A DNA stretch of 64,000 bases from Pelobates cultripes (lineage: Eukaryota; Chordata; Amphibia; Anura; Pelobatidae). Of the stretch, positions 46,111 to 58,560 are shown in pieces. The stretch is from NCBI GenBank assembly GCA_933207985.1, contig OW240913.1, positions 267,773,848-267,837,847 on the forward strand. Direction: 5' to 3'. The position numbers and the translations under genes are program-made. A model generated the notes under the pieces. That model did no database searches and had not been told where the DNA came from. It was given only the letters and a program-made list of their open reading frames with translations. Position 1 is the stretch's first letter; each line of letters starts with the position of its first letter.

Positions 46111-46151
46111 GCACAACGCGTTTCAACCGACAAAAGGTCTTCCTCAGGTGC
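46111..46151 (-). ncRNA. Hammerhead-ribozyme-like motif of a PLE
   Basis: Read on the minus strand, the 41 bases give stem I GCAC/GUGC at the ends and core CUGAGGA, matching the consensus CUGANGA. One extra A comes next, then stem II GACC-UUUUGUC-GGUU. GAA follows, then stem III as ACGCGU with a two-base loop, and U17 at the expected cleavage site before GUGC. All invariant core residues are present; the extra A below stem II is the departure. A very short stem III is what is known for PLE hammerheads, which are thought to act as dimers. It sits in the 3' region after the GIY-YIG frame. Confidence 0.58.
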
Positions 46152-46731
46152 ATCTACCGACAGAGGTGAAAACATATCATTTATACACAACTTAACAATG
46201 AAGTTAATTACAGGTGTGGAGTTTCCGATGTCCAAATATGGTTCTTCTGGGTATATATGTCATTCCCAAGATGGCGGAGATCGCGATAATCCCCATCCAA
46301 TTCCGAACTTCCCAACAATTCAAAAGACCCTGCCCGATGAATACGTCACGGTTGCGCTTTTTGCGTGTATCCTGTGCATCAAATAGGGGGTGTTCAAAAT
46401 GGCAGTACATCCGCATCCGGTAAGACGTACGTGGTTTGTCACGTTGTGTAACATCCTCATTAGTGTATCCCCTCCCTAAAGGTGGAGCATAGCGTTCCAT
46501 AAGTCCTGAGACGCCATAGAGGTTGAGGGAATAGAAATGGGCAAGAGTATAAAAGAGACAATTTATGTATCACTATCAAAGCATTGAGGTTGGAAACTAT
46601 AGTAAAAGCATAACAAATGTAGTCCATATTATCCCTTAATTAACAGAGGAGGTAAAATGTATGCAGGAATTATATACTATTTAAAAGGCATTTAAATAAA
46701 AGATAGACATTTATTACAAGTAAAAATATAG

Positions 46732-47052
46732 TTATAAGAGGGCACCAAAATCAAAATCGATTTTTAACCTTTTTGGGGACAGTGTCTGCAGTTCGAAAAT
46801 CCATTTTAACTCTTGTCTATCCAAACTGCAGGCACTGTCACCACCCCTCCAGTGGTTACTTATTTTGTCTATCCCCATAAACTCTAATTCTGTAGGGTTG
46901 GAATGGTGACAATCTAAAAAGTGTTTTGACACACTATGATTTTCAAAGCACTTTCTTATATTTCTAACATGTTCACTAATGCGTACTGTTAGAGACCTAG
47001 ATGTTCTTCCTACATAGTGTAGGCTACATGAACATTTTAGTAGATAGATCAC
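46732..47052 (-). pseudogene. PLE GIY-YIG endonuclease domain, 3' fragment
   Basis: The frame of 106 residues begins MIYLLKCSCSLHYVGRTSRS and continues VRISEHVRNIRKCFENHSVS. IYLLKC and YVGRT are the GIY and YIG strands, the Arg of TVRISEH is the expected catalytic Arg, and DRQELKWIFEL carries the acidic residue near the end. The domain nicks target DNA in Penelope-like retroelements. Sequence upstream reads as Cys-rich PLE linker but is frameshifted, so only this domain survives. It differs in sequence from the GIY-YIG domain of the element at 5228-7795. Confidence 0.88.
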
Positions 47053-47419
47053 ATTTTTTTTTCAAAGATTACTAGGGATTTGATTTTTAACTCTTTTATT
47101 TTTCTTTATAATTTTAGATTGTTTACACGCATTGCAACTTGATAAAAACCTTTCTGCGATTTGGACCATTTATCTAAATATTATCTTCTTTATCTCTTTC
47201 TATATAAGTTAACGTTAAAATATGTTTAAAATTCTTAGCTCCTCTAAAAAAAAAAAAAAATGTAGGCTTAGAACCAGGAAAATCATCTAACTCATAATCT
47301 TGTTTTAAAATGTGCCAATTACAATTAATGATCTTTTTAAGACATCCTACATTTGAACTATAATTAAAAATAAAAGGAATTTGTTTATTCTCATTAACCC
47401 GTGTCTTTATATTTTAAAT

Positions 47420-48260
47420 GAGGTACTGGAGGCCAACTTTTAACCTTAACAAATTGGAAAAGATGTAATATCATCATCAACTATAGACCAGCTAATAGAA
47501 AATACTAAAATAAAACCATTCTCGGATCTAACAATAGAGTTTGACCTTCCTTCATCTGAGCCTTTTAATTATCTAAGTGGGAAAAATACACTGATGCAAC
47601 ATCTAAGGTTTAGTAAAACAGGAACAAATGAGACTTCATGTAACATTTTCATCAAAATATAGTCCATAAAGTTCTTTCCAAAGCAGTGGGTATGATCAAA
47701 ATGAATAAAAATGACGATCAAATTAATGCTCTGGCAAAATGGGAAAATGAATTAATTATTCAAATTATGAGTATGGAATGGTATAAATTACTAATAGACA
47801 TAAGGAAAGCTATTCATTGTGTAAATTTGCAGGGGACTCAATATAAATGTATTAACAAGTGGTATTTGGTGCCTTCAAGGGTAGCTAGAATGTTTATTTT
47901 GACATCTGATATGTGTTGGAGGTGTGAAAAGAGTAGAGGCTCATATTTACATATATGGTGGAGTTGTACTGAGATAATGGCTCAATGGAAAAAGATATTC
48001 GTTTTTATACATACAGTGATAGAACATAGACTCAGGTTTGTGCCAGAGGTGGCTCTATTACATTTGAGATGGCCTACCCTAAAAAAGATAGAAAAAAACT
48101 TCATCATTATACATTGTTTTGTAGCTTTTAAAATTCTAATAGCCAGAAACTGGAAAACTAAAACCGTTTCAGTATGGAAAAATATAATAAACAAATTAAT
48201 GTTTCAATTATGAATGGAACTGGCAATCAATGAATTTTCAAATGCTAATGAACAAAACAA
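47420..48260 (+). pseudogene. L1-type ORF2 relic, C-terminal part
   Basis: After a stretch resembling IDQLIENTKIKPFSDLTIEF, the frame 47686-48213 reads INKWYLVPSRVARMFILTSD, then CWRCEKSRGSYLHIWWSCTE. This is the C-terminal cysteine motif of L1 ORF2, and the frame ends KNIINKLMFQL. It resumes the ORF2 interrupted at 45776 and is the same type as, but far diverged from, the intact copy at 3-3371. Confidence 0.87.
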
Positions 48261-48369
48261 TATAGAGATGAATTTTAATTTTGAATACTGCAGCTTTTTA
48301 AAATTTTGTTACTTGATTATTACTTTACTATCCTGTTAAACATCTACTCATTAAAGATGTTACCAATTA

Positions 48370-48893
48370 CTGCGGTCGCAGAGGGCACAGCTGCGATCGG
48401 GCATGTCACTCAAGGGGCCCGGCCGCCCTTCGGACCCCTGCAACTGGGGTGACCGCCAGCCATGTAATGCTGGCCCGGCTCGCGTGGTACAACCGCCGGT
48501 GCCGCATTGAAGGGACCTATCGGGTGGCCCATGCTGTTAGGGCCACTTGATGACAATGAATTTCAACGGGGCCTGGTCAGCGCTGCAGCGCTTTAATAGT
48601 GCGACCAGGCCCCGTGTGATGATGTCAGAGCTTGGAGGGAGTGACTGCCCTGGTCACTTTCTCCCAGCTTTCATAGAGAGCCGCGCGGGAGGAGGAAGGA
48701 GAGGAGGGAGTCAGAGTTCCCACTCTGACTCCCATCAGCTGGAGCCAGCCGCTGGACCCAGAGAAAGTCACCTTGAAGGTAGGAAGCAGGAGGGTGACTA
48801 AAACATTTTGCATGTGTGTGTATGTTTGTGTGTTTGTATGTATATCTGTATGTATGTGTGTGTGTGTGGATGTATGTGTCTGTTTGTATGTGG
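48370..48893. mobile_element. GC-rich/GT-array element of the CA-array family
   Basis: CTGCGGTCGCAGAGGGCAC resembles the ends at 61318 and 62410. GGGGCCTGGTCAGCGCTGCA and its inverted copy near 48605, then GAGGGAGTCAGAGTTCCCAC with inverted neighbours, form GC-rich stems. A TATGTTTGTGTG array follows to 48893. The boundaries are approximate. Confidence 0.5.
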
Positions 48894-48894
48894 A

Positions 48895-49400
48895 ACACCC
48901 AATCAGTTCAGGTTCATCCCAAACAGGCAGGCATATGATAGCACTGACCTGAAGTGGTAAGCAATCCACATAAAAAAAGCAGAGAAAACATTTAACAGAA
49001 TGGAGTGGCCATACATGTCTGGCGTTCTGTTCCACAAGGGATTGCCTTGAGAGTTCCACATAGTCATACAAATCCTATGGTGTACAGATTCTCACTCAGG
49101 TAACATCACCAGCCACATTTGAAATTATTAATGGCTCTTATAGATTACACTTCAGCATACACTGTTACACTCTTTCTTACATCTCTTCCAACTACTTAAC
49201 TCGTTTAGTGAGCTACCAGGTTTTAAAATAATTATTGACAAATCCCGTACTATGCCTTTTAGTCTGTGGCCCAAATACACTTGATTTACTGTTTTCAGAT
49301 CACCCCCCAGTCTACCATATAATGGGAGCCACTTGACAGCTGACCCCCTAAAAACACTGTATTCTGGAAATTACATCCCACTAATTAACAAGTTAAACAT
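48895..49400 (+). pseudogene. L1-type RT fragment, heavily decayed
   Basis: The translation NQFRFIPNRQAYDSTDLKW near 48901 corresponds to the SGFIPGR region, and KKAEKTFNRMEWPYM near 48976 to the AEKAFDRVDW motif of L1-clade RT. LPGFKIIIDKSRTMPF near 49215 corresponds to the segment after the active site. Stops and shifts separate them. Confidence 0.75.
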
Positions 49401-50052
49401 GGATCTTAAGTAGTGGCATACTTATTTTATTTATTGGGTACCGTATTAACTGTTTTTACTTTAAACTCTCCCAATACTGCCAGAAAGGTTTATTTGTGCG
49501 TTTGCAGGGTAGTGTATATGTGGCTGCAGTGTTGTGTGAGGATTGTGTGTGCAGGGGGTTTGTTTATGTATTTACATATTGTTTTAATTAAAAAAAAAAG
49601 GTTGTGCTGCATCGAGTAACTATTTAAAGCTATCCTTTATAATACCCACGTTCTGGTAATTTTATTTGTACAGTTTGTATGCTTTATTTTATAGCAAATC
49701 ATTTGAAAGCTTATTAAATCAAGGCCATCATGTGGTCTCCATTGTGTGGTTAATAAAATAAACCTTAATTGATAAAAAGACAGAAATTTCTGTGTATTTT
49801 TTTTCATTAGAAATATTAATCCTGGAAGAAATCGCTGCCACCCTTTCCACATTGTACACCTAGTAAGGTTGTGTCTGTGTTCATAAAATTCTAATACAAA
49901 TCCTAACAATTGTTTATATAGAGAGCTAGGGGATGGGAAAAATATATGGGGGAATTTAGAAAAAGATTAAGAAAAAAAACTGAAAAGTGATTCACATGTC
50001 CATAGTACCTGTTTATATTTCTCTATTGTTATAATCACATGGTTTATTGTAT
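49401..50052. other. Intron without recognised feature
   Basis: AT-rich sequence; no supported frame or repeat end. Confidence 0.5.
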
Positions 50053-50588
50053 TTAAAGGGACACTATAGTCACCAGATTAACTACAGCTTAATGTAGTTG
50101 ATCTGGTGAGTATACTCATTATATGCAGGCATTTTCATGCAAACACTGTCTTTTCATAGAAAAGGCAGTGTTTACATTGCCCCTAGGGACACCTCCAAGT
50201 GGCCACTCCTCAGACACCTGCACAGTAGGCAGCACTGCCGTTCAGTGTCTCCACAATCTGTATGTAAACGCTTAATTTTCCTCATAGAGATGCATTGATT
50301 CAGTGCATCTCTACGAGGAGGTGCTGATTGGCCAAAACAGTGTTTGGTCCCTCCCCCTTTCCAATAGCTTTTCCTATGGGAAAGCATTGGATTGGCTAAA
50401 AATCGGGAATTCTGATGATGTCACCAAGTGGGAGAGCTAGCACTGGCGGAACTGCGCGGCGCTGGAATTAAGACGAGTTTTAATTGCTTTTAAGGGAGCT
50501 GAGGGGGTGCAAGCCACCTAAATGATGGGTTAAACACTATAGGGTCAGGAATACATGTTTATATTCCTGACCTATAGTGTTCCTTTAA
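50053..50588. mobile_element. T2/Kolobok-like MITE copy F
   Basis: TTAA borders; left end AGGGACACTATAGTCACCAG, right end CTATAGTGTTCCT. It contains CTACAGCTTAATGTAGTTG and the CATAGAGATGCATTGATTCA block shared with 15338-15780 and 62458-62771. Confidence 0.88.
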
Positions 50589-51784
50589 GAAACTATTATT
50601 TCAGTAAACTCTAGGAGGCCAGGAATGTGCTGCTTAGTGGTTTCTTCATACATTCTTCAAAGGCTTATAGTAAAATACAAATGCAAACATTTTTTTATCT
50701 GAAGTTGGCCTACATCTCAGACATGTTTTTAATGGGAATTTTTAATACATATGAATTGTGTATGGTTGTTTTAGTTCCCCATGACAACATAATGTCTCCA
50801 CTACCTGCCTCTTTGCTCTCCTGGCTTGTTGGAATTTTACAGAAAAAAAAATAAAAAATCAGACATTGTTTTAATTAGAACTTATTCCTTTCTTACAATG
50901 ACTTTCTTACAATAGTAGGTGCAATAGTTGGTTTTTGTTTTTCCATCCCATTTTCTTTGGGGGTGGGGATTTTTTTTTTTTTTATTCAGAGTTTATTATT
51001 TTCCACTAATGAGTCCTATACTATTTAAAAAATAAATAAATAAATACGTCTTATTTAGTTTCCTCCAACACTTATATGTTTATACATTTTCTGGTAAAAA
51101 TGGCTTTATTGCGTGCACAACTAAACTAAGCTAGTTAATTGGAGTTTAAATTTGACTTTCAATTTAAAATGTAAAATTACTATTATCTAGACCCCATCTG
51201 AGACTACTAAATGGTAATCATTACATTAAAGTATTACTGTAACTCTTCAATCTGTTTTTTTAAGTTAAAATGCTCTATTGGCAAAAAATGTTTTTAAAAT
51301 CAGCGCCAGGCACTGACCTCCCTCCTCCGTCTGTCATTTCAGGGGGCCTCTGTGTTCCAATCACAGGCTTCCGAAGATTTGCTGGTGAGGGGAGGGAGAG
51401 GGGGGGCAGGGGAGGGAAGTTTAAAAAAACAAACCTAAATGCAGAGAAACAGGGAGTGGATAACGAGCTCTGCCTGCAAGGTGAGAAGATAAGCACGTCT
51501 GTCGTCAGCATGCAGTGTGCATTTTTTTTGCACAGAATTGACACTGGGCAGCCTGGAACAAAGTCAAGCTGAGACACTGCACACAAATGCTACAATGGTT
51601 ATTCAGGGGTTTCAAATATTTCAGGTGGTTCAGAGCATTTGCTGTTGGCATGGGAAGTCAGCCTGACAATACATAAGGGAACAGGACCTACACTATATTA
51701 GTCCAGTTTAATATGATGAGAGTTATTTGTGCTGTGATCCCCTTGCCAGGGAAAAGTTATGTAAAATTACTTATAATTTCCTAA
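50589..51784. other. Intron without recognised feature
   Basis: A run of Ts lies near 50970 and a purine-rich patch at 51385-51425. The frames on both strands at 51270-51586 mirror each other and have no recognised motif. Confidence 0.5.
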
Positions 51785-51930
51785 AGACTGTAAGCTCGTT
51801 TGAGCAGGGCCCTCTTCAACCTATTGTGCCCATAAGTTTTTGTAATTGTCTCATTTATTGTTAACTCTCCCCCTTTGATAATATTGTAAAGCGCTGCGGA
51901 ATATACTGGTAAATACCAGTAATAATAATA
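51785..51930 (+). mobile_element. L2-like LINE/SINE 3' end
   Basis: GACTGTAAGCTCGTTTGAGC, GGGCCCTCTTCAACC and ATTGTAAAGCGCTGCGGAAT in this order, then an AATAATAATA tail. This is the familiar vertebrate L2-type 3' UTR arrangement. Confidence 0.65.
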
Positions 51931-52745
51931 ATATAAAGTGTGGCCTGTTTAACCCTGCATACCTTTTTGTATGACGCATCATAACTTACTTGCTATTATG
52001 AGAAAATTCTATTCGATCATATGATTATTGTATATGCTTTCTGTTTCTATTGACCTGGATAACCACATTCTGGAGCTTTCTGTTATCTCTAATGTTGGTA
52101 TTCTTATATTTTCTACTTACCTGTATGCAGCTTGTCTTTAATAAACAATTATTTTCAGAAACAAATGCGTGGACCCAAGGTCCAAAATATCTGGCGGTGT
52201 AGGTATTTTGGGTATCTGCACTCATGCATAATAACTATATTTTACCGAGGACATGGCCTGTTTCACACTACCATATTATATGGATGAAATGCTGTCATAG
52301 ATTGTAATTTTGACTTTTATGTTACTTTGGTGGGGTTCTACCCCAATCAGCTTCAGTCTGCTTATCATGCTTTATATATGTTATTGGATTGGCAGTGAGG
52401 AGGTAATAAATATATGTTTACTCTTTATGTGTCAAATGTTGCATGATTAATGCCTGCCTTAATAAAGAGATTTAAGAACAAAGAAATGGACAGAAACATT
52501 AATTTGTCTGAATAATGGAAAAAAATGGTAATTGTATATTTGTTTTCTGCCAGTGAAGGGGTACCATAAAAGGGGTTATTTTGGATGCCTGGAAAAAAAA
52601 ATAATAATATTGTAAAATATATTATCATTATTACTGTTACTATTCTAAATGCTAAACTTGAATTATTATTTTTTTTTATTTTTTTATATTAGTTACATGA
52701 TATTGGTAAATCACTAAAGACCTAACCACTAACTGCTTTCCATCA
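51931..52745. other. Intron without recognised feature
   Basis: No coding or repeat boundary is supported; the stretch is AT-rich throughout. Confidence 0.45.
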
Positions 52746-52753
52746 CTTTAAAC

Positions 52754-52890
52754 CAGGCTTCCCCAAACTCCGGCCCTCCAGATGTTGCTGAACTACAACT
52801 CCCATGATTTTATGAATGAAATAGATAGGCTGAGAATCGTGGGAGTTGTAGTTGAACAACATCTGTAGGGCCAGAGTTTGGGGAAGCCTG
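52754..52890. mobile_element. hAT-like palindromic MITE near CDK19 exon 5
   Basis: CAGGCTTCCCCAAACTCCGG at the left is matched by the inverted right end ...GTTTGGGGAAGCCTG. The arms run inwards for over 55 bases (AACTACAACTCCCATGATT against its complement). CTTTAAAC and CTCTAAAC flank it, an 8-base duplication with one change. It ends 142 bases before the exon. Confidence 0.88.
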
Positions 52891-53032
52891 CTCTAAACAA
52901 ATAAGTAAACTAAACCAGCTGATAAAATTTGTTTTAAAGATAACATAAATAATGTCATTTCATATAGTCTCCTAAAATAAGGTAAAAAAGGGATATAAAG
53001 AGATTTAATTAAGTTCATTTTATGTTTTGCAG

Positions 53033-53090
53033 AAACCAGCAAACATCCTGGTAATGGGGGAAGGTCCTGAGAGAGGAAGAGTCAAGATAG
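53033..53090 (+). CDS. cdk19: CDK19 exon (probable exon 5), catalytic loop KPAN
   Basis: This short exon of 58 bases encodes KPANILVMGEGPERGRVKI plus the first base of the next codon. It completes HRDLKPAN, the catalytic loop, whose Asn coordinates metal, and then runs through the CDK8/19-specific EGPERGR insert before the activation segment. The acceptor is TTTTGCAG and the donor GTAAAG. The final G joins CT of the next exon to make Ala, so the phase agrees with the downstream exon. The sequence is identical between CDK8 and CDK19 as far as I recall, so this exon alone would not separate them; its place between CDK19-like exons does. It is too short to stand out as an open frame and was found from the expected protein sequence. 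Confidence 0.93.
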
Positions 53091-54299
53091 GTAAAGCAAA
53101 ATCACTTGGTTTGAGTTGCAGTTTAGGAATTTAATTTATATAGTTAGGATTATATTTTAAAAAAAAAAATTAAATCAGTATTGAGAATGTTAAATATAGA
53201 ACACTAACCAGAAATTATATGAGACAGTAGATAAAGTTGTTTAAGATTTATTTTCAGTCTGTAAACTGGTCTATTTTTTAGTTTGGGTCACAAGGGTAGT
53301 TCATAGATTTTAGAATTACTGTAGGTTAGTGTCCAAACTGACACATGTTTATGAAGAAACTCTCAGATGGTCATATATTAAAGGCCGTAATTAAAGAATT
53401 GGACAGACTGAAATTCTATTTGTTGGCTTCTCAAGCTTGAGACGACGCTCCTCATCTTAAGGCACCCATTCAGAGAAAATCAATGTTATTCACATTTCTC
53501 AAAGCTCTGCTCATGGAATACCCAGCTCTAACCCATTTACTTGGGTCTGGAAACTGCACACCTATGCTTGCATAATAAAAACTGCTAATCAGCTTGTAGC
53601 TGAGACATTTACAGCAAGCCAGGTTATCCACTGCACTCCCAAAATCCAAAGATCTTTTTACATTCATAAAATAAAGAACATCAATATTTAAACTCTTTAA
53701 ACTATCATTTGAATCATTGTAACATAACACCTATCATATATTTTACATTTTACATCCCTAATTTTACTGTTTCATAATTGACTTTCTCCTTCATGTGGTT
53801 GTCTCCAAACCTAGGCACAAGAGTTTTTGTGGCCCGAAAGATGTCCCTTTTCTCTTCCTATGGAGAAGGAAAGGAATTGTGCCAGGTATAAAAGGGCTGA
53901 CTGACCTAAAAGGGTGTTATTCTTGCACAGATTAGGTTTGAGGCATTACAAAAACTGTAGGACTATCAGACTTGTGGTTGCAAGAAGTATGTGGAACTAG
54001 GTGCTGGGAGATTAATGAACTGCCCTATCATGTTTTCAGAGTTCTCTGAGAAAACTCTGGCATCATTTGTGAGGCATTTCTATCTCTGCTTTATGCAACT
54101 ACCCATGCATGCATCCTAGTGTCTAAACATCTGAAATGGGAAAGCAGTGGCATTCATTTTATATTTCCAGGTACGGTAATATGCTTTGCCTACAAATAGT
54201 GCGCGATTTAAACACCATAACATGTCTGCATAACACTTAAACTGTTGAAAACTCTCTCTCTCTTTCACTATTACTTTTTGATCCCTTCATTTTTTTTTT
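53091..54299. other. Intron without recognised feature
   Basis: No repeat boundary, frame or RNA gene is supported. Confidence 0.5.
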
Positions 54300-55735
54300 T
54301 TTGCATATTTCTGTTTTGCAGCCTTTAAAGATTGTTTAAATCACAATTTGTTTGCATCAGTTTACACTCAATACCCTATAATAGCAAAGAAAAAAGCAAA
54401 CACATTTTTATTTTTTATTATTTTGCAAATGTATTAAAAGAAAAACTGAAATATCACATATGTATTTAGACCCCTTGCTCTAATATTTTAAGGTGCATTC
54501 TCAAGAGCACAGTGGCCTCCTTAATTATTAAAGGAAAGAAGTTTGTAACAACCAAACTCTTCTTAGAGCGGCCACATGGCCAAACTGAGCAGTCAGGAGA
54601 GAGGGCCTTGGTAAGAGAAGTGACCAAGAGCCTGATGGTCACTCTAAGTTAACTCAAGAGATCATGTGTAAAGATGGGCAAAACTTATGGACGGTCAACC
54701 ATCACAATTACACTTGGCTGATCTAGCTATGGCAGACTGGGCAGACGGAATCTACCTCACTGCAAGACATATGAAAGCACCTAAAGAATTCTCAGACTAT
54801 GAGACACAATATTCTCTAGTCTAATGAAATGAGGATTGAGCTGTTTGGCCTCAATTCAAAATGTTATGTCTGGAGGGAATAAGGCAAAGCTCATCACCTG
54901 CACAATACCATCTCAACAGTGAATCATGGTGGTGGTAGTGTCATGCTTTGTTTTGGGGGGTTTTCAGCAGCACGAACTAGGTGACCAGACAGGGTTGAGG
55001 TAAAGCTGAACACGCAAAATATAAATATTTCCTTAAAGAGATGCTATAGGTATCAAAATAACTAGCTTAGTGAAGCAGTTATGGTTTATAGATTATGCCC
55101 ATGTAGTCTTACTGCTCAATTCTCACCATTTCTGTTTCTGTTTATGCAGCCCTAACCACACCTCCCCTGGCTGTAACTGACACAGCCTGCATGAAAAAAA
55201 GGTTTAATTTTCAATCAGGGGTTAACTTGCTTTAGAAGCTTGTTTTCCCTTCTCTGTAAATTAAACTTTAATCACACACAGAGGGCTCGTGCAGGATCTA
55301 GAAGGCTATAAGAAATTCTAAACTAAACAGATTGTGCCGTAAAGAAAGTTTAAACATTAGATCGTAAACTCAGATAGAGCCGAAGGTTCACCTTTCAACA
55401 GGACAATTATCCTAAACACACAGACAAGACAACGCAAGATTGGCTTAGGACAACTCTGGGAATATGTCCCATCTTGAAACCAATCAAACATCCCCACCCA
55501 GCCTGACAGAGTTTGAGATGATCTGCAGAGATGAAAGTCAGAAACTACACAAATCCAGGTATTTAAAGCTTGTCACATCGTACCCAAAAAGACTTGAATC
55601 AGCCAAATGTGCTTCAATTGTGATATTTACATTTTGTCTGTTTAACATATTTGCATTGGTGTCAAAAAATCTGTTTTATTTGTCATTATGAGGTATTGAG
55701 TATAGCGGAATGTGAAAAAAAATCTCTTTTTAAGG
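54300..55735 (+). mobile_element. Tc1-like element relic with a nested MITE
   Basis: Segments correspond in order to a Tc1-type transposon. ATATCACATATGTATTTAGA lies near the left end. Next come a transposase relic, with CTATGGCAGACTGGGCAGACGG and GAATCATGGTGGTGGTAGTG, and then AATCAAACATCCCCACCCAG and GAGATGATCTGCAGAGATGA of the C-terminal coding region. The last is TACCCAAAAAGACTTGAATC near the end. Every frame is broken. A T2-like MITE relic interrupts it around 55033-55372. The outer ends are not precise. Confidence 0.7.
55033..55372. mobile_element. T2/Kolobok-like MITE relic, copy E subfamily
   Basis: CTTAAAGAGATGCTATAGGT starts it, and CAGCCCTAACCACACCTCCC and GGTTTAATTTTCAATCAGG match internal parts of 42588-43135. 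The right end is missing. Confidence 0.7.
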
Positions 55736-56341
<606 letters not shown>

Positions 56342-56475
56342 TAAGTTTCCAACCTTACGTTTACGGTATATTAAATACTAATGTTATTTGCATTTTCACA
56401 ACTTAAATAAAAGAGGACAATGCTGCTACACTGGCTTTCTGATTTCTGTAAGTAACAAATCTGTTCAGATGTGAT

Positions 56476-57228
56476 TTAAAGGAACACTATAGCTTACAAA
56501 CATGTATTCCTAATGCTATAGTTTAAATCTACCTATTTGGTGTATACCTCCCACCTCCCGTGAGGTGATATTCACTTACCAGTAATCCCTTACCAAGTTG
56601 GTCTCATTGTGACCGCTTTGCCTCCCTGGCTGAGGTGCTCAAATTTGATAATTTTATTCAATCCATTGATTTCCCATAGGGAATCATTGGGAGGCTAGTG
56701 TGAATGAGTAGACGCAATATTTGATGGATAACGGAATCTATCTCCGTTCTCACTGGAAAGCACCTCTAGTGTTGGTCATATCACTGTTTAATAGATATAC
56801 CCCAAATTAAAACTTGCATGCATTTAATTATACATGTTTTCATTGGGGGTATATCGAAAAATACTCTGCAAAACCCGCAGTTCTTTTGTCTGCAGCCTTT
56901 GCAAGCCCTCCCCTTCTAACCCCATCCAGACTTTCCATGGTTGTCCAATCACAGACTTCTCAATGCAGCTTAGTGAGAAGTCTTTGAAAGGCAGGTGCTC
57001 TTGGCAGTTGCTGCCTCTTGAGTTTAGCTCCACTGAGCTAACCAAAACAGAAAGTAACATTACCGCTTATCTACTTGAAAGCCAAGGGGGTGTTACCATT
57101 TTAATTTATAAACGTGCCAATTTCTAATAAAATCTACACTTTTTGCAAAATGAAAACAGAGGGTACACTCTTCACACAAAGCTTTTCAGCAAGATAAAGT
57201 GCTTTAGTGGTCTGGAGTGTCCCTTTAA
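56476..57228. mobile_element. T2/Kolobok-like MITE copy G (753 bases)
   Basis: TTAA borders; left end AGGAACACTATAGCTTAC, right end GGAGTGTCCCT. It is the longest of the TTAA elements here and its interior is unlike the others apart from the terminal bases. It starts 182 bases after CDK19 exon 6. There is no transposase-like frame. Confidence 0.65.
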
Positions 57229-58560
57229 ACTATTGCGTGATCCGATCTTTGTTGCTCTGAAGGGATTAGAATGTGAGGAGCTAGTATACAGATCTCTAAA
57301 GATATCTGGAATTCAAGTCTCACTGCAATTCTTCAGGCATCCAATAAACTTTGTAGAACATCGCATAGTATGCAGACTGACTGGCTACATGTTTGCAGAA
57401 AGATTTTAATATTTACTTGTCACTGATCCTTTAATTATAAACTTTTTTTTGCTTACATGTTTATGGGGAATGTTCAAGGCTGAGAGCTGAAGCAGTGATC
57501 CAGTTACTCCCCTAATCACAGCCTGCTTGGAGAGTAACACATTATTGTCTATGTAAGCAAATTAGGATCCAAATGTGTATTTGTGTACTTCAGCATTGAG
57601 GCAAGAAACATTTTCACAGTGTTGTTTTATCCATTTAATGGATAAATGCAAAAAAAAAAGCATGGTGATAACATTTAAACTTTAGATCTAGCAATCTGGC
57701 TAGCACAATGTATAAGTGGGATGTTACTGTCACCACAAAGATTATTCACTAAAATTCCAGTTGGATGTTAAAATTCAAAGTGAATTCACAGGGGATTCCA
57801 AATTGTTGCCAAAAATAGTCAAACTGAAAGCACTACTAACTTGTTTTTTTCCCCAATTCAGTTATTTTGACCTAAAGTTTGAAATTAATTTACTGACAAT
57901 TTACACTTTATGGAACAACCCAGCGTGTAATTTTTCATAAAGTGTTCTTGAACAGTTAACATAAAAGGGAATCATTATCATTCTCTGGCAATTACTCTAT
58001 TAAAATTGAAAATATAACTTGTGGTAATCTGTTTATTTTCACGTGATGCTGTGTTTTCATTTAAATTATAATTATAGATTTAGCAAATTACATCGCAATT
58101 CAGTTCCATCCAGGCACAGCCAGGGCACACATTGCAAATGAGAATGAGGCATAGAAACATTGTTTCCTTTTTTCTGTTTTGATTATGCTTTCTCATGGCT
58201 GACTAAGAGGGGCAATGGAAAGCGCTTTTAAGAATAACATACAAGCAGCATAAATGAACTGACAGCCTTCAGGACAGCCCAATTTTGAGTAGACCATGCA
58301 GAGAGACCTTTTGCATGGTATTAGTGTATTCAACATAGAGCACTCACGTCTAATAATGCGCTTGCCCTGTGCAGGTTATGGATGTCGAGAGAGGACCTCA
58401 ATATTGGGATTGTCCAACCCAAATCAGGACAATTGGAGGCCTGTCCAGAATATATCTTTGAAATAGGAAAGTTATTTTTACAGCACTAATGTTAAGCATA
58501 GAAACCTTATTTTACCCCAATTACATCCACAGCTTAAGCAAGTTGTGCATCTCTGGGGTC
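57229..58560. other. Intron without recognised feature
   Basis: Frames at 57143-57409 and 57716-57940 have no recognised motif. The next CDK19 exon is not here. Confidence 0.5.

Larger units (their letters stand above)
45776..47415 (-). mobile_element. Penelope-like element 3' part inserted in an L1 relic
   Basis: On the minus strand, a GIY-YIG frame (47052-46732) is followed by about 950 bases of 3' region with a hammerhead-like motif, ending near 45776. L1 ORF2 sequence flanks it on both sides in + orientation. The 5' limit near 47415 is approximate, as the sequence from 47060 to 47400 is frameshifted. Confidence 0.75.
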
